This document shows positions 1 to 6,721 of a DNA stretch of 22,272 bases, piece by piece. The translations under genes were made by a program, and so were the position numbers. The notes beneath the pieces were generated by a model. It had not been told where the DNA came from, searched no databases, and saw only the letters and a list, made by a program, of their open reading frames with translations. The DNA comes from CAURMH01 sp963525745 (GTDB lineage Bacteria > Pseudomonadota > Gammaproteobacteria > Enterobacterales > Pasteurellaceae), in the NCBI GenBank assembly GCA_963525745.1, contig CAURMH010000025.1, positions 1 through 22,272 of the forward strand. Reading direction: 5' to 3'. The first letter of the stretch is position 1; the number at the start of each line of letters is the position of its first letter.

Positions 1-440
1 GAGGTAGCCTATCTAAAGGAGTTGGGAAGCAAGTACTCGGACTCCAAGTGCGGTCAAGAAAGCGCAAGAAATTCACCACCTACCGAGGCACAATAGGCCA
101 TATCGCCCCGAATCGTCTTGAGCGTGATTTTAAGGCCACGGTCCCGAATCAAAAGTGGGTGACGGATATCACGGAGTTTAAAGCGAAAGATGGGGAAAAG
201 TCTATTTATCCCCAATTTTAGACTTATTTAACAATGAGATAGTCGCCTTTAATCTCAGCTACTCACCGAATTGGGCACAAGTAGAGCCTAAGCTAAAAAT
301 GGCCATCACGAAAGAAGAGATAGTTGAAGCGGTAAGAGATTATTTGGACTATTTTATAACCACCATCGAATCCAACTGAAATTAAAAGGACTGAGTCTGA
401 TATAATATCGTTGTCAGTCCTTGAATTAATTGTCCGGATT
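1..440 (+). pseudogene. IS3-family transposase (OrfB) remnant, frameshifted and internally deleted
   Basis: This stretch has no intact gene. It encodes pieces of an IS3-family (DDE, rve-type) transposase spread over three frames. Frame 3 (about 3-221) gives the TTYRGTIGHIAPNRL and NQKWVTDITEFK region, including the first catalytic Asp, and stops at 219-221. Frame 2 (about 206-379) continues with LSPILDLFNNEIVAFNLSYSPN. Frame 1 then gives YNHHRIQLKLKGLS and stops at 403-405. Between the SPNWAQVEPKLKMA part and the KEEIVEAV part roughly 70 residues expected in this family are missing, including the regions of the second Asp and the Glu. The element is therefore dead. The 9-bp inverted repeat AAGGACTGA/TCAGTCCTT (386-394/414-422) lies at the gene's 3' end. 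The 5' part lies outside the window. Confidence 0.88.
46..54 (+). repeat. DNA uptake signal sequence (USS)
   Basis: Exact AAGTGCGGT. It lies inside the dead transposase and reads LQVRS in the old transposase frame. Confidence 0.75.
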
Positions 441-455
441 TTTGGGGGCAGATCA
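425..455. mobile_element. Probable right end (terminal inverted repeat region) of the IS3-family remnant
   Basis: Just after the transposase remnant comes TGTCCGGATTTTTGGGGGCA followed by GATCA. This resembles the G-rich ends (TGTCC...TTTGGGG...) of IS150-group IS3 elements. The matching left end is outside the window, so neither the pairing nor a target duplication can be checked. After about 455 the sequence looks like host DNA, starting with an uptake sequence and then a lipoprotein gene. Confidence 0.5.
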
Positions 456-460
456 ATTTG

Positions 461-469
461 ACCGCACTT
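461..469 (-). repeat. DNA uptake signal sequence (USS)
   Basis: Exact ACCGCACTT on the plus strand. It is the only intergenic copy in the window, about 25 bp beyond the stop of the minus-strand lipoprotein gene. No inverted partner is nearby, so it is not the usual paired-USS terminator. Confidence 0.8.
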
Positions 470-494
470 TTATTTTACTCATTAAAATAGCGAA

Positions 495-923
495 TTAACG
501 CACAATATCTCCGCGTAATGTAACGCGAGCATTGCTGTGTCCGGCGTGACACTCGAATTTGTCGGCGCTTTTATAAACATTCTTTTTGTGGTAACTCACA
601 AGATTGCTTACTTTGCTGCCGCCCTCTTTCACGGCGCGTTCCTGAAACGATTTAATTGCAGATAAAAACGCCCAATTACAGGCTTCTACATCGGATTTAT
701 TAAAGGCATTCGTTGACTTAATGCTGGTTAAATTGGCCTTTAATACTTTGCCGCCGGCAGGTTTCCCAAAATAAAGTTTGATTTTGGGATCAATCGCTTC
801 TGCCGCCCCTTTTGAATTTAGTGCATCTCTAATCGAAAGATAATGGGTCGTATCACGCGGTGCGCAGGCGGAAACCAGTGTCGCCGCGAGAATGACAATA
901 CCAAATCGAGTGAGAAATTTCAT
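495..923 (-). CDS. Conserved lipoprotein of the family often mislabelled 'excinuclease ATPase subunit'
   Basis: A 142-residue protein with a lipoprotein signal: a basic start (MKFLTRF), a hydrophobic core and lipobox LVSAC, giving Cys20 as the lipidated residue. The mature part starts RDTTHYLS and contains TNAFNKSDVEACNWAFLSA, a QERAVKEGG segment and a C-terminal FECHAGHSNARVTLRGD. This pattern is recognisable from small gammaproteobacterial lipoproteins that databases sometimes call excinuclease. Nothing in the protein resembles UvrA: there is no Walker A and no zinc finger. It is probably anchored in the envelope and its function is unknown. A good Shine-Dalgarno sequence (AGGAGG, 929-934 on the complement) sits 5 nt before the ATG. 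It is transcribed divergently from the pigment operon and is probably the chromosomal neighbour rather than part of the cluster. Confidence 0.85.
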   Translation of the reverse strand: MKFLTRFGIVILAATLVSACAPRDTTHYLSIRDALNSKGAAEAIDPKIKLYFGKPAGGKVLKANLTSIKSTNAFNKSDVEACNWAFLSAIKSFQERAVKEGGSKVSNLVSYHKKNVYKSADKFECHAGHSNARVTLRGDIVR

Positions 924-957
924 TTTAGCCTCCTATATCATTAGAATATTTTGTGAA

Positions 958-985
958 AGTATACCATCTTCTATTTATTAGCCAA
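958..985 (-). promoter_or_regulatory. Probable sigma-70 promoter of the minus-strand lipoprotein gene
   Basis: Read on the minus strand there is TTGGCT (980-985), a 16-bp spacer, and TATACT (958-963) preceded by TGG, which makes an extended -10. It lies about 35 bp upstream of the ATG at 923. Confidence 0.6.
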
Positions 986-1001
986 CCGTGCGATTAAATA
1001 T

Positions 1002-1030
1002 TTGAGAATAAATAAAGTTAGTGTAGACTT
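1002..1030 (+). promoter_or_regulatory. Possible promoter of the main APE operon
   Basis: TTGAGA (1002-1007) is followed after 16 bp by TAGACT (1024-1029), about 30 bp before the first start codon at 1061. The -10 match is mediocre, so this is only a candidate. The 924-1060 gap must hold a plus-strand promoter somewhere if the operon begins here, because the gene upstream points the other way. Confidence 0.35.
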
Positions 1031-1060
1031 TGGGCAGTTTTATTACCGGGAAGATAAAAA

Positions 1061-1135
1061 ATGAAAAATTTGATTCTGTTTGCGTTTTTGACCGCACTTT
1101 TAACCGCCTGTTCATCAGGGTTTAACCGTAAATAA
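1061..1135 (+). CDS. 24-residue lipoprotein-like small ORF at the head of the operon
   Basis: An ATG with GGGAAG 7 nt upstream opens a 24-codon ORF that reads like a complete lipoprotein signal peptide: MKNLILFAFLT, lipobox LTAC, then only CSSGFNRK. After cleavage the product would be an 8-residue lipidated peptide, in the style of entericidin or other tiny envelope lipopeptides. An uptake sequence encodes the FLTALL part. The ORF ends 17 nt before apeC, which has a poor Shine-Dalgarno of its own, so a role as a translated leader is also possible. It may instead be the decayed start of a longer lipoprotein gene. The signal and start are clear; expression is inferred. Confidence 0.5.
   Translation: MKNLILFAFLTALLTACSSGFNRK
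1091..1099 (-). repeat. DNA uptake signal sequence (USS)
   Basis: Exact ACCGCACTT within the 24-residue lipoprotein ORF, encoding LTALL in the signal peptide core. Confidence 0.8.
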
Positions 1136-1152
1136 ATGATTAAGACTTACTA

Positions 1153-1896
1153 ATGCACAAAATTTACGATTTTTCCTTCGATATCGACGCATGGCAGATC
1201 GTTTGCGATAAATTGATTGCGCCGGAAGACTGGATAAAAGGTGAAACGCATTGGCATAACAATGCACAATATTGGGCTGATTTTTCGCCGAAGCTCACTT
1301 TCTTGCCGCCACTTAAGCGTCGCCGTTTAAGCGAATCGGCACGTTTGTTTTTTGAAGCGGCTTGGGAGTTGGTCGGAGAAGCGCCGAATTTCCCGGTCAT
1401 TTATGCTTCTTCTAACGGCGAACTTAATCGTAATTTCGCCTTATGGCATACGCTTCTAACGGAAGGCGACGTGTCGCCGACCTCCTTTAGTCTTTCCGTA
1501 CATAATGCTTTGGTGGGGCAGTGGTCCGAATTTCGCAGGGTAAAAGCGGAAACAACCGCCATTATGGCGCGCAGAGACAATTGGGAAGCGGCGCTATTGG
1601 AAGGGTATATGCTACTGAACGAAGGCCACGACCGTATTTTAGTGGTTGTTGTCGAAACCCCTTTACAGGCCGGCTATAACGCTCAACCGGTGGTTCGTCA
1701 ACCTTTCGGCTATGCGCTAGCCTGTGTTTTGGCGCGAGGGCGACAATATCGCCTAAATTTATATTCTGAGGCGCCGGACAGCACCTTATTTGCTCGAGAT
1801 AATGCGTTAGAATGGGTTAGAAATCAATACCTTAACACTCATCAATGGAAAACCCGCAGTAGTTCGGGAGGCTATTGGTTATGGCAGAAAAATTAG
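1153..1896 (+). CDS. apeC: Beta-ketoacyl synthase-like chain length factor, ApeC
   Basis: A 247-residue protein of the short ketoacyl-synthase N-terminal-like family found in aryl polyene clusters. In characterised APE systems ApeC is the chain-length-factor partner of ketosynthase ApeO and forms a KS:CLF heterodimer in the cytoplasm. Visible features are FDIDAWQ near the start, PPLKRRRLSESARL at about residues 53-67, and a YASSNGEL...FSLSVHNALVGQWS stretch typical of the family. No ketosynthase active-site Cys or paired His motif is present, as expected of a CLF, and the length is about half that of a full ketosynthase. It opens the biosynthetic genes of the operon, 17 nt after the small lipoprotein ORF, and its 3' end overlaps apeD. 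It starts at the first ATG; the ribosome site is weak. Confidence 0.88.
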   Translation: MHKIYDFSFDIDAWQIVCDKLIAPEDWIKGETHWHNNAQYWADFSPKLTFLPPLKRRRLSESARLFFEAAWELVGEAPNFPVIYASSNGELNRNFALWHTLLTEGDVSPTSFSLSVHNALVGQWSEFRRVKAETTAIMARRDNWEAALLEGYMLLNEGHDRILVVVVETPLQAGYNAQPVVRQPFGYALACVLARGRQYRLNLYSEAPDSTLFARDNALEWVRNQYLNTHQWKTRSSSGGYWLWQKN

Positions 1897-2657
1897 ACTG
1901 GCTGAAACGTTTACTCGTCACGGCCGGCGCCTTCGCCTTTTTTGGTGTGGCCGGTGTGCTATATCAATTAATACTTTATCCTTACGCGCGAACTTACAAA
2001 ACCAACCGCTTGGAAACCCAGCTTAAAGTGCGGTCGAGAGTCAGCCGAATTTGGCATTATTTTGTTCGTTATTTAGTGTGGGGCGGCGTGTTAGACGTCA
2101 GCTACAAAGGCTTTGAAAAACTGGGACGTCCCGGTCAACTGGTTCTAGTCAATCATCCCTCTTTGCTTGATGTCGTGCTGATTTTCGGGCAAGAACCGCG
2201 TTTTAATTGTATTGTAAAAAAAGAATTATTACATAACCCGACGATGCGCAACCAGATTTTAGCTTGTGGATTCTTACCAAATGAAGAATCGCTTGAACTC
2301 CTTGAAAAATGCGATGAAGTCCTTAAAAAACAAACATTGCTGCTTTTTCCGGAAGGTACGCGAACCGGTTGGGACGGAACGGTAAAATTAAATCGCGGCG
2401 CCGTTTCTATCGGCTTGCGTAGTGCAAAAGTGATTACGTTAATGACGATCAAAATGCACCCTCTTAGCCTTAAAAAAGGCCATCCGTGGTATAAAATTCC
2501 GGCTAAACGGATTCGTTATGAAATTACGGTGGAAGAGGATTTAAATCCGCAAGATTGGCTACAAGACAGCGCAATTCCGGTCGCTTCACGGAAATTAACT
2601 CGCTACTTAGAAGATTATTTTAATTCAAAGACAAAGGACATGGATCATGGAACTTAA
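1881..2657 (+). CDS. apeD: Lysophospholipid acyltransferase (PlsC-like) family protein, ApeD
   Basis: About 258 residues of the 1-acylglycerol-3-phosphate acyltransferase superfamily. The catalytic HX4D motif is present as NHPSLLD, the substrate motif as FPEGTRTG, and a GFLPNEES segment lies between them. A hydrophobic N-terminal helix (TAGAFAFFGVAGVLYQLIL) suggests attachment to the inner membrane. In APE clusters this acyltransferase is thought to help transfer the polyene or a fatty acid to the lipid part of the final glycolipid; the exact acceptor here is unknown. An upstream in-frame TTG at 1875 sits only 3 nt from the GGAGG at 1867-1871, whereas the ATG at 1881 is 9 nt away, so ATG is preferred. 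The start overlaps apeC by 16 nt and the end overlaps apeE by 11 nt, suggesting translational coupling. Confidence 0.88.
   Translation: MAEKLDWLKRLLVTAGAFAFFGVAGVLYQLILYPYARTYKTNRLETQLKVRSRVSRIWHYFVRYLVWGGVLDVSYKGFEKLGRPGQLVLVNHPSLLDVVLIFGQEPRFNCIVKKELLHNPTMRNQILACGFLPNEESLELLEKCDEVLKKQTLLLFPEGTRTGWDGTVKLNRGAVSIGLRSAKVITLMTIKMHPLSLKKGHPWYKIPAKRIRYEITVEEDLNPQDWLQDSAIPVASRKLTRYLEDYFNSKTKDMDHGT
2026..2034 (+). repeat. DNA uptake signal sequence (USS)
   Basis: Exact AAGTGCGGT within apeD, encoding LKVRS. Confidence 0.8.
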
Positions 2658-2904
2658 ACAACAATTAAAAAAACTGATTATCGACAGTCTTGCACTGGAA
2701 GACATCTCGATTGATGACATTACCGATGATATGCCGTTATTTAGCGATGACGGATTAGGGCTTGATTCTGTGGATGCATTGGAACTCGGCTTAGCGGTTC
2801 AAAAAACCTTCGGATTACAACTGGATAGCGAACAGCAACAACTCAGAGATCATTTCACCAGCGTCACCACATTGGCGGACTTTATTCGGGCGAAAAAAGG
2901 ATAA
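2647..2904 (+). CDS. apeE: Acyl carrier protein, ApeE
   Basis: An 85-residue acidic acyl carrier protein. The phosphopantetheine attachment motif is GLDSVDALEL, with Ser41 as the modified residue; it follows the longer DDGLGLDS loop typical of the first ACP of APE clusters. It carries thioester intermediates in the cytoplasm; in studied APE systems one ACP takes the aryl starter and the other the extending chain. It begins inside the last codons of apeD (11-nt overlap) and ends 3 nt before the second ACP gene. The E/F letters follow gene order in reference clusters and were not tested by alignment. It may also serve DarA/DarB, since no separate dar-linked ACP is seen. Confidence 0.92.
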   Translation: MELKQQLKKLIIDSLALEDISIDDITDDMPLFSDDGLGLDSVDALELGLAVQKTFGLQLDSEQQQLRDHFTSVTTLADFIRAKKG

Positions 2905-2907
2905 AAT

Positions 2908-3156
2908 ATGACAGAGCAAGAAATCCGTTCATTATTAAGCGAAGCCTTAGCCTCCTTATTTGAAATCGATCCGACGAAGATCAAACCGGAAACCAATCTT
3001 TACGAAGATCTCGAAATCGATAGCATTGATGCCATTGATTTAATTGACTACATTAAACGCAATACAGGCTATCGGTTACAGGCTGAAGATTTCCGCAATG
3101 TGCGAACTGTCGATGATGTCGTCAACGCCGTATTAAAAATCAGCGCTCAGGCTTAA
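2908..3156 (+). CDS. apeF: Acyl carrier protein, ApeF
   Basis: An 82-residue second acyl carrier protein with attachment motif LEIDSIDAIDL (Ser39) and a conserved FRNVRTVDDVVNAV C-terminal helix. It clearly differs from the preceding ACP: it lacks the DDG insert before the Ser and is closer to standard fatty-acid or APE extension ACPs. Its expected role is to hold malonyl or the growing polyene chain for ApeO:ApeC, ApeQ and the dehydratases. It starts 3 nt after apeE and is followed by the ligase-dehydratase fusion after 8 nt. Confidence 0.92.
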   Translation: MTEQEIRSLLSEALASLFEIDPTKIKPETNLYEDLEIDSIDAIDLIDYIKRNTGYRLQAEDFRNVRTVDDVVNAVLKISAQA

Positions 3157-3164
3157 TTATCATA

Positions 3165-4844
3165 ATGGCTTATTCCCCGCGAGATTTAGTTGCCGCCGAG
3201 CCGCAATGGCATTTCGTCGATTTTGAGCGTCAAGCATTACAAATTTCTTATGCACTGCAAGCGCGCAAAACACGTTGCATTGCCCTTTGGCTTGAAGATG
3301 CGGCGCATTTAGCCTGCGTTTTACTGGGTGCGTGGCATGCCCGTGTCCGCGTTTTATTTGTACCGAATTGCACGGCGGAAAGTATCGAATGGGCGAATGA
3401 ATTTGCCGATTTCTGGATCACCGACACCGAATTCACGCAATCGAAAATTGAATATTTCGAGACTTTCGCGCAAGCAATAAACGTTAATAAATTCCCTGAA
3501 AATCGACCGCTCTTTGACCGGGAAAATAAGACGGAAATTTGGCTAAAAACATCAGGTAGCACGGGCAAAGCTAAAACGATCGTCAAAACCGCCAAACAAA
3601 TGTGGCTTGCCGCCGAAGCCATTGCAGCAGGACTCGGTTATTCCTCCGATAATCGCGTGACGGCAATCAGCACGGTAAGCATTCAGCATATTTACGGATT
3701 AACCGTACATATCATGATGTCTTTGGTGATGGGATGGCAAATCGGCCGCAAACAGCAATTTTATCCCGAATGTATGCTTGCGGAAGCGGATAAAACAGCC
3801 GCCGCCGTTATCATCAGCAGTCCGGCAATGTTAATGCGTATGGACTGGGCAAAAACCGACATTCCCGCTCAAATTAACAGCCTGATATCTTCGGGAGGTC
3901 CATTAGCGGAATCGACGGCAACGGAAATCCGTTTGCGATTGCAAAAGCCGGTAATTGAAATTTATGGCAGTACGGAAACGGGGTCTATCGCATGGCGAAG
4001 AGACTCTCGCTATTGGCAAATTTTCCCTGATAGCCGGGTGGGTGCCGATTCGGTTAACGAGACACTTTGGATTGAAGCACCATGGATAAAAGGGCGCGAA
4101 CAAACGGCAGATGTTGTTGAACTTAAAACGTACAGCTTTGCTTTACTCGGACGACACGATCGTATTGTAAAAATAGCTGATAAGCGCACTTCATTAGCCG
4201 GTATTGAGAATGCATTAATGGAAAATGCGTATATCAAGGACTGTTACATTGCCATGCATCCGGAACAACCGCGTACGGCGGCATGGGTGGAATTAAATGC
4301 CGATGGAATTCAAATATTACGGGAACAAGGCCGTCGAGCATTAATTCGTGAATTAAAACAATGCCTTATACAAACCCAGGAAAGTGCGGCAATACCACGT
4401 TTTTGGCGATTAACCCACAAATTGCCGCGCAACAGCCAGTCCAAAATTAATAAATCGGAATTTGACCAAATTTGCCTTGAACCCCAAGTTGACCCCATCT
4501 GGGGAGAGGCCTGCTCGCATTCGGACGGTTATACTATAAGCGGTCGTGTACCGCTTGATTTGGTTTTTCTAAAAGATCATTTCGCCAATTTTCCGCTGGT
4601 TCCGGGCGTGGTTGAATTGCAATGGATTACGGACAATATTCGGGCGTTTTTTCCTCAGCCGATTCGGATTACTTGTTTCGATAAATTAAAATATCAGCAT
4701 TTTTTGCGCCCCAATGATTGTTTCGAAATTAGCCTGAAGTGGGAGAAAACCAGGCAACGCATGGCTTTTCAGTTAACGGTCGAAAAAGAAATATGCTGTA
4801 GCGGCTTCGCCGCAATTAAAATTGCTCCTCTTGAAAATGAATAA
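3165..4844 (+). CDS. Fusion of AMP-dependent acyl/aryl-ACP ligase (ApeH-like) and ApeI dehydratase domain
   Basis: A 559-residue two-domain protein. Residues about 1-440 are an ANL-superfamily adenylating enzyme: nucleotide loop TSGSTGKAK, core motif YGSTETG, hinge region GRHDRIVKIADKRTSLAGIE, and C-terminal LPRNSQSKI, which carries the catalytic Lys. Residues about 450-559 are a hot-dog fold domain of the ApeI/FabA-FabZ type with VFLKDHFANFPLVPGVVELQ. His472 matches the catalytic His, but the position 14 residues later, usually Glu or Asp, is Gln486. In studied APE clusters ApeH and ApeI are separate proteins; ApeH activates the aryl starter (4-hydroxybenzoate in one studied case) and ApeI dehydrates with ApeP. 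One uninterrupted frame runs across both domains with no stop or restart. The next gene overlaps its end by 8 nt. The Shine-Dalgarno is weak. Confidence 0.85.
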   Translation: MAYSPRDLVAAEPQWHFVDFERQALQISYALQARKTRCIALWLEDAAHLACVLLGAWHARVRVLFVPNCTAESIEWANEFADFWITDTEFTQSKIEYFETFAQAINVNKFPENRPLFDRENKTEIWLKTSGSTGKAKTIVKTAKQMWLAAEAIAAGLGYSSDNRVTAISTVSIQHIYGLTVHIMMSLVMGWQIGRKQQFYPECMLAEADKTAAAVIISSPAMLMRMDWAKTDIPAQINSLISSGGPLAESTATEIRLRLQKPVIEIYGSTETGSIAWRRDSRYWQIFPDSRVGADSVNETLWIEAPWIKGREQTADVVELKTYSFALLGRHDRIVKIADKRTSLAGIENALMENAYIKDCYIAMHPEQPRTAAWVELNADGIQILREQGRRALIRELKQCLIQTQESAAIPRFWRLTHKLPRNSQSKINKSEFDQICLEPQVDPIWGEACSHSDGYTISGRVPLDLVFLKDHFANFPLVPGVVELQWITDNIRAFFPQPIRITCFDKLKYQHFLRPNDCFEISLKWEKTRQRMAFQLTVEKEICCSGFAAIKIAPLENE

Positions 4845-5397
4845 CATTTTTTGGAAAACAGTAAATTTATCACTTCTTGTCGTTTCGCTCGCTTACCCGG
4901 TTCTGTGGTTATGGCGCAAAACGCCGTCGATTTTGACCGCACTTCCCCTCGTAATGGCCTTGCTTTGGGGAATAAAGGCATGTTCAAAAACCGCCGCCAA
5001 CCAACGTTATTTTTCCTGCTTCATGGCGGCGCTACTCTTCATTGTTTGGCTAACGCATTCTTTTCACGTCATGTATTGGTATCCGGTATTAATGAATCTC
5101 ATCATGTTGGCGTTATTCGGCGGAAGTTTATTCACCAAACAATCCTTAGTCGAACGCATGGCTCGCTTGCAAACGCCGCATTTAACCGTAGTGGGCATTG
5201 ATTATACGCGTAAAGTAACCGAAATCTGGTGTGCCGTTTTTCTCCTAAACGGATTAATCACCGCGACGGCGATCCTAATAGAAGATTATCATTTTTGGGC
5301 ATTATATTCGGGTATAATTGCCTATATCGTCATGGCCGCGGTTATGGTCGTGGAATGGCTGATTCGGCAAAGGGTTAAAGCGACCCATCATTTATAA
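4837..5397 (+). CDS. COG4648-type integral membrane protein of APE clusters
   Basis: A 186-residue, very hydrophobic protein with about five or six membrane segments, for example WKTVNLSLLVVSLAYPVLWL near the start, FMAALLFIVWL, VLMNLIMLALFGGSLF, IWCAVFLLNGLITATAILI and a final SGIIAYIVMAAVMVVEWLI. Short conserved parts are FTKQSLVERMARLQTPHL and DYTRKVTEIWC. It matches the uncharacterised membrane protein that lies between the ACP and ligase genes in APE clusters, probably the ApeG position, but the symbol is withheld because it was not confirmed. Its role is unknown. Start chosen at the ATG at 4837, which overlaps the upstream stop by 8 nt, rather than an in-frame TTG at 4822. Here it lies between two ligase genes, which is an altered order. 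Confidence 0.85.
   Translation: MNNIFWKTVNLSLLVVSLAYPVLWLWRKTPSILTALPLVMALLWGIKACSKTAANQRYFSCFMAALLFIVWLTHSFHVMYWYPVLMNLIMLALFGGSLFTKQSLVERMARLQTPHLTVVGIDYTRKVTEIWCAVFLLNGLITATAILIEDYHFWALYSGIIAYIVMAAVMVVEWLIRQRVKATHHL
4936..4944 (-). repeat. DNA uptake signal sequence (USS)
   Basis: Exact ACCGCACTT in the COG4648-type membrane protein gene, encoding LTALP. Confidence 0.8.
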
Positions 5398-5413
5398 AAG
5401 CAACGGGAAATTT

Positions 5414-6721
5414 ATGTATCAACGTCAACCACAAGAACCTATCGCACTCAATCCGGTTTGGAACTGGCACGATTTTACCAACCGCGCACAACAAATTACT
5501 CAACAACTCCGGCAACAAAACGTTCGTGCCGCGGCCCTTTGGATTGAAGACGCCGCCATGTTTGCCTGCGCCTTTCTGGCTTGCATTAACGCCAAAACGA
5601 CGGTTTTGTTGCCGCCGACATTATTACCTGAAAATCTTGCTTGGATTGATGAAAATGCCGAACTGTTTTTTACCGATGACAATATTCACCAATTCGGCTT
5701 GCAGCAGCAAATCACACAAAACTCACCGATTATTGACCGCACTTCGCAAACGGAAATTTGGCTAAAGACCTCGGGGAGCAGCGGCGAACCGAAAATTTTA
5801 ATCAAAACCGCAGAAAAAATGTGGCAGGAATCCGATGCCATCAGTCAATCCCTGCCGTTCCGACGCGGCAGCCATATTCATCTCCTCGGAAGCGTCTCGG
5901 CGCAACATCATTATGGCCTTTCTTATCGGGTCATCTTGCCGCTTAAAATGGGCTGGACAATCGGGCGCAAACAATGCCTCTATCCTGAATCTCTCATTGA
6001 AGAAAGCCTTTGTGCCGACCAATCCGTTTGGATTAGCAGCCCCGCCCTACTTACCCGTCTAAATTTAGCGTTACCGGAACTTAACCATATTCATTTACAA
6101 GGAATTTTATCTTCCGGTGGCGCACTGCCGGAAGACACGGCGGCCGAATTGCGACACGTACTGAAATGCGACGTCATTGAGGGCTACGGCAGTACGGAAA
6201 CCGGTGTCATCGGTTTTCGCGCCGATGCCGGTTTATGGCAACCGACACCGGTCACCACAATCGGCCAAAATGATGAAGGCGCATTATGGGTTGAAGCCCC
6301 CTGGCTTGATCGACGGGAACAAACCGCTGACGCAGTAGAAATTATTGATGGCAAATTCAAACTGTTAGGGCGTATCGATCGTATCGTAAAATTCGGCGAT
6401 AAAAGAATTTCTTTAGTTAAAATTGAACAGGATCTGCTGCGTCATCCATGGATCGCAGATTGCTACATTGCACAACATCCGATCTATCAGCGCCCGGCAG
6501 CTTGGGTGGCGCTAAGTGCGGTCGGTATCGAGCAATTTCGACGCGAGGGGCGGCTAAAAACGTTACATCAACTGAAACATTATTTAACCGCCACACAAGA
6601 GCATGCCGGTCTGCCCCGCTATTGGCGTTTCGGCACGGAACTGCCCCGCAATAGTCAATCTAAAATCAGTCGTACCGACTTTGAGCATGTCTTTTTAAAT
6701 CCGAAGGAAGAAAATTTTTAA
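5414..6721 (+). CDS. apeH: AMP-dependent acyl/aryl-ACP ligase, ApeH (second, unfused copy)
   Basis: A 435-residue adenylating enzyme with the same landmarks as the ligase half of the fusion upstream: EIWLKTSGSSGEPK, GYGSTETG, GRIDRIVKFGDKRISLVKIE and LPRNSQSKIS with the catalytic Lys. The two proteins align along their length with roughly 40-45% identity judged by eye, so they are paralogues; the motif stretch EIWLKTSG and the words ALW-EDAA and TQE are shared. This copy ends after the ligase domain (LNPKEENF) and has no ApeI domain. Its place after the membrane protein gene and before the glycosyltransferase matches the usual ApeH position, so it may be the ancestral ligase. It may activate the aryl starter, while the other copy may take a different acid. 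It begins 16 nt after the upstream gene and its stop overlaps the next start by 1 nt. Confidence 0.88.
   Translation: MYQRQPQEPIALNPVWNWHDFTNRAQQITQQLRQQNVRAAALWIEDAAMFACAFLACINAKTTVLLPPTLLPENLAWIDENAELFFTDDNIHQFGLQQQITQNSPIIDRTSQTEIWLKTSGSSGEPKILIKTAEKMWQESDAISQSLPFRRGSHIHLLGSVSAQHHYGLSYRVILPLKMGWTIGRKQCLYPESLIEESLCADQSVWISSPALLTRLNLALPELNHIHLQGILSSGGALPEDTAAELRHVLKCDVIEGYGSTETGVIGFRADAGLWQPTPVTTIGQNDEGALWVEAPWLDRREQTADAVEIIDGKFKLLGRIDRIVKFGDKRISLVKIEQDLLRHPWIADCYIAQHPIYQRPAAWVALSAVGIEQFRREGRLKTLHQLKHYLTATQEHAGLPRYWRFGTELPRNSQSKISRTDFEHVFLNPKEENF
5736..5744 (-). repeat. DNA uptake signal sequence (USS)
   Basis: Exact ACCGCACTT in the second ligase gene, encoding IDRTS. The equivalent site in the paralogous ligase gene does not carry it. 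Confidence 0.8.
6514..6522 (+). repeat. DNA uptake signal sequence (USS)
   Basis: Exact AAGTGCGGT in the second ligase gene, encoding LSAVG. Confidence 0.8.

Noticed and set aside
386..422. 9-bp inverted repeat AAGGACTGA/TCAGTCCTT as an intrinsic terminator
   Set aside because: It has a 19-nt loop and no T run after it, and it lies in the 3' end of the dead transposase, where such symmetry is part of the old coding end.
495..923. Naming the lipoprotein an excinuclease subunit
   Set aside because: The family label exists in databases, but the protein is a 142-residue lipoprotein without any UvrA motif.
3248..3622. 124-residue minus-strand open frame opposite the ligase-ApeI fusion
   Set aside because: It lies wholly opposite a gene with clear motifs, has no ribosome site of note and its translation has no recognisable domain; it is a shadow of plus-strand codon use.
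4382..4390. AAGTGCGGC as a further uptake sequence
   Set aside because: One mismatch in the core word (final T replaced by C). The similar GCCGCACTT at 21334-21342 was also left out.
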